In this document: positions 12,401 through 24,100 of the stretch, in pieces
Layout: each line of letters starts with the position of its first letter
How positions within the stretch are numbered: position 1 is the stretch's first letter
Source of the DNA: Gavia stellata
Lineage: Eukaryota; Chordata; Aves; Gaviiformes; Gaviidae
NCBI RefSeq assembly: GCF_030936135.1
Contig: NC_082619.1
Span: forward strand, 2,669,208-2,733,207
Direction of reading: 5' to 3'
DNA length: 64,000 nucleotides
The notes under the pieces: model-generated
Seen by the model: only the letters and a program-made list of their open reading frames with translations
Database searches by the model: none
What the model was told of the DNA's origin: nothing
Made by a program: the position numbers and the translations under genes

Positions 12401-15400
12401 TGACAGAACAAGATTAACATGAATAACATGATTTTTTCCTGAGCCTGTAATGGCACCGGAGGAGCACAACGCCAACCTGGTGTAAAGCCCTTGATACAGC
12501 ACCTTGTTAGTGCACTCTTCCTACTGCAGTATTACTGTTAATTCAGCAGAGATGTGGCTGCCTTTGAAACTAACATCTGTTAATTTCTAGGACCATGAAC
12601 TGCACAGCGGAGGGATCCCAAAGTATTTGTAGGAATAAATATGATTGAGAACCAGTAACTAACAAATTGTAGCGATAACTCTTGAAACGAGACTATAGGC
12701 AATTGCAGGTATCCCCATGTCTGGGCATCAGACTGCGTTGCCGTGCTTGGTGTTGACGTCATTTGAGAACCAGCTCTGAAATCGCTCCCTACTCTAACAC
12801 AGCTACGTGCCTCTGTGAAAATGGACAGTCTCATTTTCTGAGGGATGCTGGAAGCTGAAGTGGACAGATCAATCTGTTCTAGGAACCTTACCTACCGGAG
12901 GGGAGAAATCCACCCCAAAAGCAATGGGAGTTCTGATGCTTGTTGTTTGGGATCAGGATTTTACTCTGCAAATACAAGTACTGTTTTTTTTTCCTCAGTT
13001 TTAGTTCATACAGACTTCCACTTCATTTTCTTTATTCAAAATGCTCTCGAGTTAGTGGCTCATTTCTCTAGCAGCAGCTTCCTAGCACATTCCCATGCAT
13101 TTAATTCATTAAATAGTGGCTATTCTGGGCTGAAAGTGCCTGTAGGACTACCCCTCTTCTCTTTGGCTGCAGATGTGTAACAAGGCAGACAGAGCTATAC
13201 CACCAGCGGCAGAAGTTTTCGGGTTCAGCTTTTTTCAGTGCATGGAGGCAACTTATCCTGCTGGCCCTCACCTCTGGGGCCTCTCCAGGACAACATGTAC
13301 CTTTTGCAGATCACAAAGGTAATCTCCTGCACTGCCACTTTTCACTTTTTCCTGTGTGGGCAAAACAAGTGCTGTGTAAACTCACTGTGGGAACCGAAAA
13401 CCAGTTCCACGCAGCCCTGTGACGCCTGGCTGCGATGAAGATGCTGCTTCCGTTAGGGTTGGAGGGGAGGAGTGCCCCAGCATTTCCAAAGCCCAGCAGT
13501 TTTGTGCACTGTTCACCCAGGCCACTCTGCCTGTGGCTTGCAGGCTGATCAGCTTTTTGTGCAATCAGCTGCAATGAAGCAGAGGAGGTGGGAGATGAAA
13601 TCTGAAAACCATCTAAAGCTGTAATGTCATGAACCAGGAAGAAGTAATGATTTACCAACCTCTTTATGCAAATCCCTAGAGGGGCTGGAGCTAGAGGGCT
13701 CCTACAAAGACTGGAAGAGTGAGAGAGAGTGTACACGTGTGTGTACACACAGATCTCCGTCCCCTCCTTTAGAAGGGATGGGGCTAGGAGCTGCCCAGGT
13801 GGGACTGAAAACCGTTGCAGACCTGCATTCAGTCAAGCATGCTTGAATATCATGCTAAGGAGCCCTAATGGAGCAGGATGGAGCCCTGCTTAAGGGGTCA
13901 TTGCCCATGTCTTGTTTTCTTCCTTTCTGCTAGCCAAAATTTGGGGCTGTTGCTAAGTCCCAAATTCCCAAACCCTCTCCACTGCCTGGGAGCTGCTGGA
14001 GGCACCGCACCTCTGGTGCCTTCATTTCCTGCCTCATCTAACTGGACAAGAGAAACACTCCAGGGGTAGGGAGTGGTTTAAAGCAGCTTCCTGGGGGGCT
14101 GAGACTTGTGGAAAAGGGGGAGGTTAGGGGACCTTTAGAGTGATAGAGGTTTGCACTGGTTGCTCCTCAAAGGTGCACAGGTCGGGTCGAAGGCGTGCCC
14201 TGGCATGTGCTTCACCTGATGCTGCAAAACAGTTTGGTGCATGCTTCAGCCTGGCCAGGCCACGTTTTAAACGGGGGGCAGTGACCATGTCCTGCTTTGC
14301 TTATCCAGCATAATGATACTGGAGTTGCTGTGGTAACTGTAAGTTGAACTGAAATTTGTCCATGCAATCCTTCCATCCCAGAGTGAGTTACGTTTCCGGA
14401 GTACCAAATCTGCTTTCTCACTGCACTAATGGTTCAGACCGTCACCTGTTTAGATCGCTGTGGCAGTTACCCTGGCTGAATGTTCTTCTTCCCATCCTCA
14501 CCAGCCCGCTACACTCAGGTTTTGGCAGTCTCCCTGGCCGACAGGTTACAGTCTTGGCAAAAAAGATCAAGAGATAAGAGACAAAGCAGACACCAAAAGA
14601 TTTTTACTTACCGCTGCACCAGTTGCTGCTTGTCGTGCTCTTCTCTGCTGCAGTAACTCCTTAACTGTAATCTTTACCCTAACACCTTGATACACCTTGG
14701 GCTTTCCTGAAAGAATTTGTGGAAAAAACACTTTACAAGATGGAAGACTTTCAGAGCATACAGCAAATCTAGCATGTTTTCAGGCATGCTCTATGCAGAG
14801 TCTACTTGGAATTAACAGATGATTAACTGGTCACTGTTAAGTCATTTGTAATCACAGTTTATAGCCGTCTTTAGCACCTGCTATTCAAGCTTGTGACAAG
14901 CGGACATTTATGAAAAAGTCAGTGTTGATCATACTTAGTAATCATACATGTTTTATTCTTTTCTAGCTCCTTCTTCCCCCCACCCTCCAGGTGTCCTAAT
15001 ACCAAGCTCCATCTGGTGCTGCTGTTGATTTATTTACATTCTTATCATATTTGCCACCCTTGGGACCTGAAAATAAATGTGGGAAGCACTTCATCTAGCA
15101 GATGAAGACCAGGAATAAAACAATGGAAATATGTGGGCAGTTATTCAGAGGGCTAAACAAAACACAAATAAAATGACTGCTTTCATGAACCACTTCTCAC
15201 AAAGCCTAAATTATCTCTTTATTTTGCTCGTTCTGTACACCTCCCGTTTATTTCAAACAAGCATTTAGGATGTCTTTAATCCAGCCAAAACCCATCAGCA
15301 ATCATCAGTCACTACCTGATGAGGGATTTTTAGTACAGGAAATGGTAAAGGATTTACCCATTCTGAAAAATCACTTTCACTTGCTGTACTCATGGTAAAA

Positions 15401-16878
15401 TGCTTAAAGCCTCTGGCAGTTCTGTTCCTGTCCTAACTTCCTGCTGTTGTTTTCATCCAGTAGCAGATCCTACAAACACTAGTGTCGTCTCATCCTGCAG
15501 TCAGCTGTTCCCCAGCGGAGGCAGCTGGTTGTGGGTTCCCTGTCCTATTACTGCTGCACGCAGCAAGAAGGCAGCGCTGGATTTGCGGGTTCCGCCCGCA
15601 TAGCCAAGAAATCACACTCTGTAGGCACTGCCCTCTTCTGCTCTAACCTCTCCCCATTGCTGATGGCTGTACAGCATCTTCACCCTCCTGCTGCCCCCTT
15701 GGCGCTCTGCTTGAGGACGTGCTGTAACAGGCATACAGGTCCCTCCAGAAAGGTGGCAGGCTGAGCTGGGTCTGCCTCGAAGGGAGTTTGCTGAGCTGTG
15801 CTCTCAGCAGCTGGGGATTGTTCATCTCATATCTTTACGTTTTGTTTCTATTCAACAAACTGAAGATGGGGAAAATCAGGGGAGGGAAGGGTTGAATTCA
15901 GCGAGAATACCCTGTTACCATGCCTCCCTATAGCCAGGGAGGGCCCTGAGCTAGCAGCCCCTCTGCAAGTTTGGGTTCACGCTGTGTCCAGCCGCTTAGC
16001 TCTCTCTGGGCAGGGCTGGGGGGTACGCTATGGGCAACTTCAAAGCAAACTAGCAGGTGCGGTACGGACACATCTGTAACCCCGGGGCTGGCTGTCAGGC
16101 AGCCCCCACCCCCGGCTCCCACGGCAGAGCACTGTGCCCCGAGGACCCCCTTTCTCTGGCACCCCCAGGCCCCAACGTGGCCTGCGTGCAGCTGGAGCAC
16201 CGAGAGCAGGGCTGCCACGGCCAGCTCTCCTCTGCTGCCCCGGCTGAGGACGGGGACGCAGGGCGGTGAAGCTGGGGCTGGGGTCAGGCGCCGGGGTGGT
16301 CGGGGATGCGGAGCAGGGTGACAAGGGCGGGCTGGGGAGCAGGGTGGACTGGGCTGGGGAGCAGGGCGGTCAGGGCAGGCCGAGGGTCGCAGCAGCGTGG
16401 CGAAGGCACGTGTGGGGAGGGCACGAAGAGGCGGGGGGCGAGGGTGCGGGGGGCGAGCGTGCGGGGGCCGCGGCTCCCACCCCGCCGCGGGGGCTCGGGG
16501 CGGCAGCGCTTCCCCGCCGGGAGCCCCGCCGACGGCCGCCGCAGGGCGAGCGGCGCCGGGCCGGGCCGGGCGGGCTGTGCGGCGCCCCGGCTCCCCCCGC
16601 CGGCCGCTGCCGCCGGGCCGGCCCTGCCCGCTGCGCCCCGCTGCGCCCCGGCCCCGCTGGCGGCCCCGCGGGGCCCGCGGCCGGCCGGGGCTGGCGCTTG
16701 GCGGGCAGGAGCCCGTCCCTGCCTCCTCCTTCCCTCCTCCCCGCCCTCCCCCGTTCCTCCTCGCCTGGGAGGCGAGGCTGCCTCACTCGCGAAATGACCC
16801 CGGCGAACCCCGAAAGAGCCCCAAAACGGGGGGGCCCCCGGGGGGGGGGGGGGGGGCACGGCGGGGCTTACCGGACAT
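9413..16878 (-). CDS. POU2AF3: POU2AF3 (COLCA2), POU class 2 associating factor 3, complete
   Basis: Five coding exons (minus): 16878-16872, 14706-14612, 12248-12191, 10618-10392 and 9751-9413. They sum to 726 nt, or 241 codons plus TAA, with intact phases and GT/AG sites. Exon 1 supplies only ATG TCC G inside a CpG island. Exon 2 carries the OCA peptide (residues about 4-28, KPKVYQGVRVKITVKELL), which in this family docks onto the POU domain on octamer DNA. The rest is a Ser/Pro/Tyr-rich activation region that matches my memory of human COLCA2, including EPISS-PNY, CFNQ, LDT-TYGYP and the C-terminus NCDICYS. The protein is a nuclear coactivator of POU2F3, linked to tuft-cell programmes. The 58-nt exon 3 was placed by phase and by similarity to human GGSSVHLSDPVAPS. 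Introns 3 and 4 hold an identical 142-bp duplicate. Confidence 0.95.
10025..10166. repeat. 142-bp identical duplicate, copy A (POU2AF3 intron 4)
   Basis: This stretch is base-for-base identical to 11428-11569, offset 1403 bp, with decaying similarity for a few bases beyond the right end. It lies in the intron between the 10618-10392 exon and the last exon. I see no inverted termini, poly-A tail or coding frame. Confidence 0.9.
10814..10821. promoter_or_regulatory. Perfect octamer in POU2AF3 intron 3
   Basis: ATGCAAAT on the plus strand, about 200 bp from the exon at 10618-10392. A candidate POU2F site by sequence only. Confidence 0.35.
11428..11569. repeat. 142-bp identical duplicate, copy B (POU2AF3 intron 3)
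   Basis: Direct-orientation identical partner of 10025-10166. The two copies flank the exon at 10618-10392, but that exon itself is not duplicated. Confidence 0.9.
13666..13673. promoter_or_regulatory. Perfect octamer in POU2AF3 intron 2
   Basis: ATGCAAAT on the plus strand, in the intron between the OCA-peptide exon and exon 3. A candidate POU2F site by sequence only. Confidence 0.35.
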
Positions 16879-17000
16879 CCTGAGCAGGAGCGGGCAGCAC
16901 CTCGCCGGGCGCCCGGTGCAGCGGCAGTGGTGGCCCCGGCCCCGGCCCCAGAGCAGGTGAAGGGGGCAAGAGGAGACAGGCTTAAAATTTGGGGGCGAAG
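16200..17000. promoter_or_regulatory. CpG island and promoter of POU2AF3
   Basis: Very GC- and CpG-rich DNA surrounds the 7-nt first coding exon of POU2AF3 (16878-16872). The ATG has A at -3, and the donor is GTAAGC. Long open frames here on both strands are composition artefacts. Transcription presumably runs leftward from about 16.9-17.1 kb. Confidence 0.75.
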
Positions 17001-20000
17001 GGACCTGCTTGCCTGGTGGCAATGCCAGGTGGATCCCGACAATATTATTGTTTTATCCCTACGGGTATAAGTTTGAGTTTTCCTCTCCTAATGCCAACTA
17101 TTTAAAACCTCTAGAAACCAATGATTTGACAATCAATGATTGCGCGATACTTTCAATTTGAATATTCAAAGGCTCCACAAAATGGGCTATCTTTTTGTGA
17201 AACTGAGCACATCCCCATCTAGCAGAGGGTCTGGGGGAATAAGATTTGGTGGGGCCAGCCTCCCCACCCTTTGCTTTTGGGACATTTGCAGGGTTTTACC
17301 CATCTTTCCCCGAACGAAGCAGATGCCTCAAAACCAGCTCAGTATTTTCCCCTCAGACGCACAGGCTAGGCTCCAGCCCTCTCATATTTCATTTGCTACC
17401 TGCAGAGAGGACTCTGCAAGGGACTGAGCTGCTTTTTGCACATTTTTTCACGTTTTAAGGCTAAATAGGAAGGTTTTGGGGCCAAAATGGCAGTGGGTGG
17501 GCATGGCGTAACAAAGAGGCTGCCCTGGGCACCCACATAGCTGAAGTTACCTGAACCCCACTTCTTTCCACAGCACTCCCTTCCCTCTGCCCAGATGCTG
17601 GGCTTGTATTGGAGTTTATTTTCCCCCAATTCAGACTATTTGCTCTTCCTGCACAAATTGGCCCTTGCTTCTTACATGCTTCAGCGCTGGCCTGCCCTGT
17701 GTGCTGCAAGCGCTGGCGTTTCAGCGTGGGACAGGATGGCAGGGTTTTTGGATGACCCTTCATCACTATACACTACCGATGTAGTTGGGGGGGTTTTAGG
17801 TTGCGTTGAAACTTTTCCCCGGGCACCGCAGTCTCTGCTGTGCCCCGGGGAGTAGTTGGCTGAGGCAGAAAGCAGGCCAGGCTGTTAATAATCTACTAAC
17901 AGTTCAGTTTGGCTATTGTTGCAGCTGAATCTTTTCTTTTCCTTTGAACAAGTACACTTGATTTCTGTGGGGAGGGGTCGCAGCAGTGATGCCATTCCTT
18001 GCGCTGAAATGTGCCTCTTGCAGCTCCTGGTAGGCCAAGCCTTGCCCGGGGTGGCTCCGCAGGGACGCTTCCCACGGGCCCCTCTGGAGAGGAGCCCTCT
18101 CCCCCCACCTGCGATGCAGCAAAAAGGAGCGTGCTGTGCTGCGGGAGTTGCAGAGGGGGTTCGCGGGGGAGTACACGGGCCTGCCTGTGCTAAGCGGTTT
18201 GGGACCTGAAGCCCTTGCATTGCTGGGGCTCCTTCCCGCTGAAGCATTGGCGGTGGGTGGGTAGAGCCCGGCGAGGCCGTGGGTGCTCTACAGGGGAGCT
18301 GCGCTCCCGGCAGCCAGGGTAATGTTTACTTCTGTAACCAGAGACCACAGAGCAGAGCGTGCAGGCTGCTCAGGTCCAGTTGTGACTGAGCTGTACGCCT
18401 TAAGGGAACATGAAACGCCCATGTTAGGGGTGTTCCTGCGTGCCCTGGGTTTCGGAGCATTTCCAGGCTCACAGAGACCCTGCCTTGGTTAAGAGCCAAA
18501 CGCCAGAGTGGGTCAAACACTTCCAAAACAGCTCAAAAACTTTCTGTCCCTGCTTCTCCCTCAGAGCCAGACTGACCCTGGTAACCCTGTCCATGCAAGG
18601 CCCTTGAAGAAGGTACAGCTGAGATGATAGCTGATGGTGACTGCTTTACCGCTTTGTCAAACGGCAGCTGCAGACAGCGATTCAGCCTGGCGGTGTTGTC
18701 AGTTGTGTGGAATAGGCTGCATGCTCGTGCAGGCCCCGGGTTTGGGGGCACGGGGGCTGGGTGCGGGGCAAGGAGACCTGCACGCACCCTGAAATGCTCT
18801 GGCGCTCCTTGCCTTGCCCTGGCCCCTGGTCAGGGGAGCAGCTCTGGCTGAGCGGGTGCCACCCTGGGATGCTCCACACCTGCCGCTCACGGGAGCCGGT
18901 GTGCCCACGGACCGAACGGGGGGGCGGCTGGGCTCACCTCGCCCCACGCTTCGCCCCTGTGCGGAGGAGCCCCGGCTGCTGGCTCTTTCCCCGGGCTGCG
19001 CCTTCCCCCTCTCTCTCTGGGGCCCGACTAGCAAAAAGATGGGGCAGCCCGCGGGGTGGGCAGGGGCGAGGTCTGAGGCACGGAGAGCCGCTGGAGTTTG
19101 CTTTTCCGAGCAGGTCTGAACGAGGCTGGGGAATCAGGAAGCATTGGGCGGGACCCCAGCCCAGCCAGGACCGGAGCCGGGCGCTCCCGGCCGGCCGCGG
19201 GCCTCTGCCTGGGCCGGGGCTCCGGGGGCTCGGTCCCCGGGGAAGCCGGGGCGCAGCCCGGCGGCTGGGCAGGGGTGCCGGGGCGAGCTTCGCCCGGCGG
19301 CCGGGGCTGGCCCGCGGCGGTGCCCGGGGGCGCAGCGACACCTGCGGGCGGGCGCCCCCTCCCTGCCGGCCGCTGCCGCGGCGGGTCCCCCCCGCGGGGC
19401 GGGAGCAGGGGCCGCGCCGAGCCCCTGGAGACACGAACGGGCACGTCGCGGCAGGGCTGCCGGTGCTCCGGCTCTTGCAGAGCTGTGCTGCCAGGGGTCG
19501 GGGTGGGAGGTCTGTCGCGGGGCAGAGCCTGTTGGGGCAGCTGCCGAGGTCCCTGGGGACACTCGTTCCCTCCCTTGATGCCAGAGCGCACGCCGGGTGG
19601 TTTGCGGGAGCCTGGACCGTCAGGGAGGGGTTGTCTGCCAGGTGCGGGCTGAGCAAGGGGCTGGTACGGTTGCTGCGTGCGCTCCGAGGTGCGGGGACAT
19701 TCCTGGGCTACAGGATGAGGACGGTGCTAGGGGGTACGCCTGTAAAACACAGGGCTTTGTGTAGAGGACTGGCCTGGCCCGCCTGGCAGCTCTCTGCAGT
19801 GTTGCCTGCAGGAGCCTGATACTGCTGCCTGTTTCTAGGCGCAGCGCTGTGTGCCCAGTCCACGTTCCCCCGCAGAGAGGTGCCTGCAGGCAGCGTGGCA
19901 TGAAGCGATGCTCTGGGCCCGATCCTGTGAATGCGGTGCCATTTATGATCCCTGGAGGGTGCTGAGAAGGCTCTGAATGCCCCATCAGCCCCAGGATTTG

Positions 20001-20582
20001 AGGAGAAAAGGCAAGGAGGGTCTTAAAGCATCTTATCACTACACTCTCAGGCCCTGGAGAGCTCCTGTTCTTCCTCAGCGAGGCTTCTGTGGGTGCCAGG
20101 CTGGGGGACCAGATGGGGCAGAGGGTGTGGGCGCCGGGTATGGGCGCAGCAGGGGGGATTGGCTGCATCTGTCAGGGTTGGACGGGACTCCTCTGTGTGT
20201 CTTGTGTGTGTTTGTGTGTGTTTGTGTGTGCAGAGCTACCTCTAGTGGCCGTGGGGCCCGGCCTGGCCCTGGGACGTCACATCAGCCGTGTTCCCGGTTG
20301 CAGCCCCAGGTGGGTGCCTCTGGGCAAGGGGCTGGGAGCGGTCTGCCTTGTGCCCGCTGACACAAGGCACGTCACTTGTGTTGATCTGGCATAGGCAAGA
20401 AGGGGAACAGCCCTGTGTTTTCTTCAGGGAAAGAGGGAAGTTGGGGAGGATGTGTTTTGTGCAGTGCAGGTGGGAGGGATGGTGAGGATTCCTCACGCAC
20501 AGACCAGCAGGCAGGACGGTGCCCCAACAGTCCATGCCAACACCCTAAGCTGTCTGCCAGGCCCTGGTCTAGCACGGTGAGC
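17001..20582. other. Region between POU2AF3 and POU2AF2 with an orphan CpG island
   Basis: No gene is recognised. The stretch 18700-19600 is strongly CpG-rich and gives long open frames in several frames on both strands, as expected from GC bias. A TG-rich low-complexity run lies at about 20195-20230. Confidence 0.45.
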
Positions 20583-20588
20583 TTTATT
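20583..20588 (-). terminator. POU2AF2 polyadenylation signal
   Basis: TTTATT on the plus strand gives AATAAA on the minus strand, about 565 bases past the POU2AF2 stop codon. Confidence 0.65.
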
Positions 20589-21151
20589 TGGTTGTAGCCT
20601 TCTGTGCTCTAGGCTCAAACATGCCATGCCTTTGCTACTCTGGCCATAACCGTTGCCCAAGACAATGCCATGTTCACAGAGTGCCAGCGTTAGGGACTAG
20701 GTAACCAGATACCATTATACAGATTCTGTGCTATTAAGGAGGGCTTCCCCCAACCACTGCCTTGCTCCCCAGCCTTCCCAAATCTCTTCTGGTAACGTTG
20801 CTCTGTAGATGTAGTTTAAGGTTCAGAGCAACCTGTTTTCTCAGCATCTGAAAAGAAGTACCTGAGATCCTTGTTTGTAGGAAAGGCCCACAGAGTGCAG
20901 ATATTTTTCAGGCTGTGTATTTTACTTGAAGCACAGCCAGACTGTGAGGAGTGACTTTCGTAAGGCACTAGAAGGCACCACTATAAGCTAAATGTAGTAT
21001 ATCCAAGTGATTGTATTTCTAAATAGAGCGTAAAGCATTGCATGTTGTTAGCATCCTCTGTTTGAAGGACCAGCTTTAGAAAAAAGTGTACAAGTAATTA
21101 ATTTGTTTCAATAATGGTCCATTTTTCTTTTCCTCCAGCTCTTATCTCTCA

Positions 21152-24100
21152 TCAGTAAGTTCTCCGGCCTTCATAAGGCCCCCAGATGGCACTTCCATCC
21201 TCTTTTGCCCAGGCAGAAGAGTTATCATGGAGGGGTGGCATCTCCGAGGACTGCTCTGGTGAGAGGTGGCTTATCCTGGAGGTAAGCTCATTTGCCACAG
21301 TCATGAATGGTGAGATGGCAGCATAGCTGGGGGAGTAGTGGACATCTTCAAGAGGACGCAGAGGGTAGGGCTGGGCTCCGGTGGTGGCTGGGGTCCAACC
21401 TGAGCTTCGGTATGGGGAAATGCCACCGGACTCATGTGATGAGAGGCAGCTGGCACTGGCAGGCAGTGCTTGCAGAGGGTCTGAGCACGCACCGTCCGAC
21501 TGGCTGAGACTGTCGGGTGAAGTCTGTTCCCAGGGCTCTCTCTGCTTGGAAGTGGGGAGAGAAGGCAAGAAAGATGCTTAAGAATAAAAGCTTGTCCTGG
21601 AGGCAATGGCATATCTAGCTTGGCTTCACCAAGCCAAGCTATCCCAAGAGCCTAGCTGGGGGCACTCACAATGGTTTCTGTTGCTCTGGAGAGGTATTTG
21701 ATGTTAAAACTGTTGAAAGGAAACATCCATGCTGTCAATAGTGGGCGAGGCTTGGAATAGGGTCCCGGTGGGACTGACCAGCCCTGGCCCTGGAGGGCCT
21801 AGGAGCTCTGCCCTGGGGATGTGAATGGAGCTGGCTCCTGGGAAGCCGCAGCGAGAGGGATAGGCAACTGCCTGGAGCCGACAAAGGATGTTTCTAGAAA
21901 CTTAAGGAGCTTAATGGAGTAGTTGTATTGGGGAGCAGGGAAGGTTGTTAATTTAGGAGCTGGTCTCCAACAGGAGGAGGGGACAATTAGATGGAGGACA
22001 GGAACAGAGAGAAAAACAGTTCCCCCTCAGCCCTGCCCCATCTGCTGTGTGCTCTGCTGTGGCTGCCTCCTGTAACAGCCACATCCTTCCCACATGAGTC
22101 CCCCTGATTTAACCCCAGCTTTAAATTGGGTCATCTTTCATTGCGTGACTGAGAACCATAGACTCACTCACTAGTAGGAAGTGCGCTGTGTCATTAGGGA
22201 AGGATGGCAGGAGAGGGGGCACAGAAGAAGGGCTGAAGAAGGAGCTGGTACCAGCTGTGAGGGGAGTAGCACGGTAATCTCCATATTGGTCGGTGAGATA
22301 TGGGTCCAGAAGTGCTGGGTAGCCCTGAGTGGCAGAGGAATCACACGAGAGGGGCTTGCACCCTAGAGGGGATGAGTAGACATCACTGACAAACTGCTTT
22401 GTGTTGTGGAAATCCAACTCAGCTGTGAAGGATCTCCTGACGCTGTAGTAACCAGCCGTGGTAGGTGAGCCTGTGGTGGTCAGAAAAAAGGGTTGGCTAA
22501 AGGGAAACCGTAACAGCAGCACCTGGGGAGCCACAGAGCTATGGGCACCTCTGCAGGTGCAAAGTAGAGCCCTTTTCTCTCTAGCGTCACCCAGGGCAGG
22601 AGTCAATCCTGTCTTGAAACAGGTGTGTCAGCCCAAGTGCTTTTAGCACCTTGGAGTGCCCTGATCCAGCTGATGACCTCTGTCTGCAGCAAACCAAATG
22701 TGTTTTGGGAAGCTTCAAGTATGAGGTCAGGGGAATGCCAGCTTTTGCTTCTTCCTTGCTCTGCTACAGCTCCTGGGCAGGAGGATGGGGTTACAGCTGC
22801 AAAACCACCTGCCTCTGTTCTAGCCTCACTCCCCTTTCACTGCCCAAGAGCTCAAGGGACAAACCAGGTCAGCTCCTGGTTTCATGCTTTCTTTCTTCAG
22901 CTCCAGGGAAAACTGGAAGACGCAGAGGGAAAAACAGGGGTTCTGTGTGGCACCTCTGTCAAAAGAGGTAGGAACTGCTTTAATTACCTCTATTTCCCCT
23001 CTTTGGGAATTTCGTACCAGACTACAGGAGCCTTTCTTTTATTATTGCTGTTCCTGTTTTGACTCTTTCAATTACTTTCCTTCTGGGCTCTCTCTGAGGG
23101 GTGGGCCTGCTCCAGTGCTCCTTTGCTCACTTCATGTCCTTTGGAGGAGAAGACACAGGAGCAGTGCCAAATGCTCAACCTGCATTGAAGGTATTTATCA
23201 GTGGAGGAAAACCTCACCTGGCATTTGGACAAACGGTGACTGTGCTGTGCTGGCGCTGCCCTGCAAAAGATAAAGACCTGTTAGAAAATGCCTTTTCAAA
23301 GCAAGGCAGCTGAAGGTGTTGGCATCATTCAGATGCACTGTTTGAGCCCTGGTGCTATGAGTATGAAAAGCTTAACTACAAGATTTCAAGCCTGGGGCCT
23401 CTGAGGTATTAGCAGATGTAGGCTAAGAAGAGATTTTGAAGGTCTTGTGTAGAGCTGATAAGAGTAGAAATATCAAGATAACTGGCTTCTTTCTCATGTA
23501 CTGCAGGATCCCTTAATGCAGGCATAAGGCTGAGCCGTCATTTTGGCGTTGGCGCAAAACAGGTCTCAATAAGCTGATATCTAAGTCCTTGGCTGGTCAA
23601 AACAGGCAGATTCTGCACGCCCATGTTCTAGCCCACCTCTCCTGTGCTGTGTCTACCTGCCACAGAGCCACTTTAGCTAGCCCCTTCTAGCAGAACAAGC
23701 AGGCAGTGTGTAGAAGGCAGTTGTTTCTAGCTCCTATGTGGGTGCTACAGCAACACTGATAATAATAATCTCCTCTTGGTCCCTAGGTAAGGGAGAATTA
23801 CCCCTGAGTGACCCTGGTGCTCACGGTGGCTAATTCCTTACAAAGCACTGTGGCAAAGGCATCTGCTCCTCTGGAGCAGAGCTCGTACATGGAGTTTCAT
23901 TGAGTTCTGTCTCCAGACTTCCAAACCCATAGAGCAGAAATACAGTGCCCACAGCTGCGTTTACCTCCGCTGTGCTGTCACCCTGGCCAGTGATGGTGGC
24001 ATGCTATTTCCAGTTTGCATAGTGCAAACAGGAGGTTCCTGCCATAGCAAGCAACCAAATTTAGAGGTTTAGATTTGAATTAAATTTGCCAGTGCTAGGA

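Noticed and set aside
12881-12966. Alternative exon 3 for POU2AF3
   Set aside because: A 3n+1 exon can be drawn here, but its translation is unlike the family. The exon at 12191-12248 has better sites and matches GGSSVHLSDP of human.
16284-17042. 252-codon minus frame and overlapping plus frames of 160-205 codons
   Set aside because: Ala/Gly/Pro/Arg-rich translation of a CpG island in several frames on both strands; only the 7-nt POU2AF3 start exon is supported here.
18761-19819. 352-codon plus frame
   Set aside because: Open because of GC bias. No domain, signal peptide or sensible composition, and competing minus frames of similar length exist.
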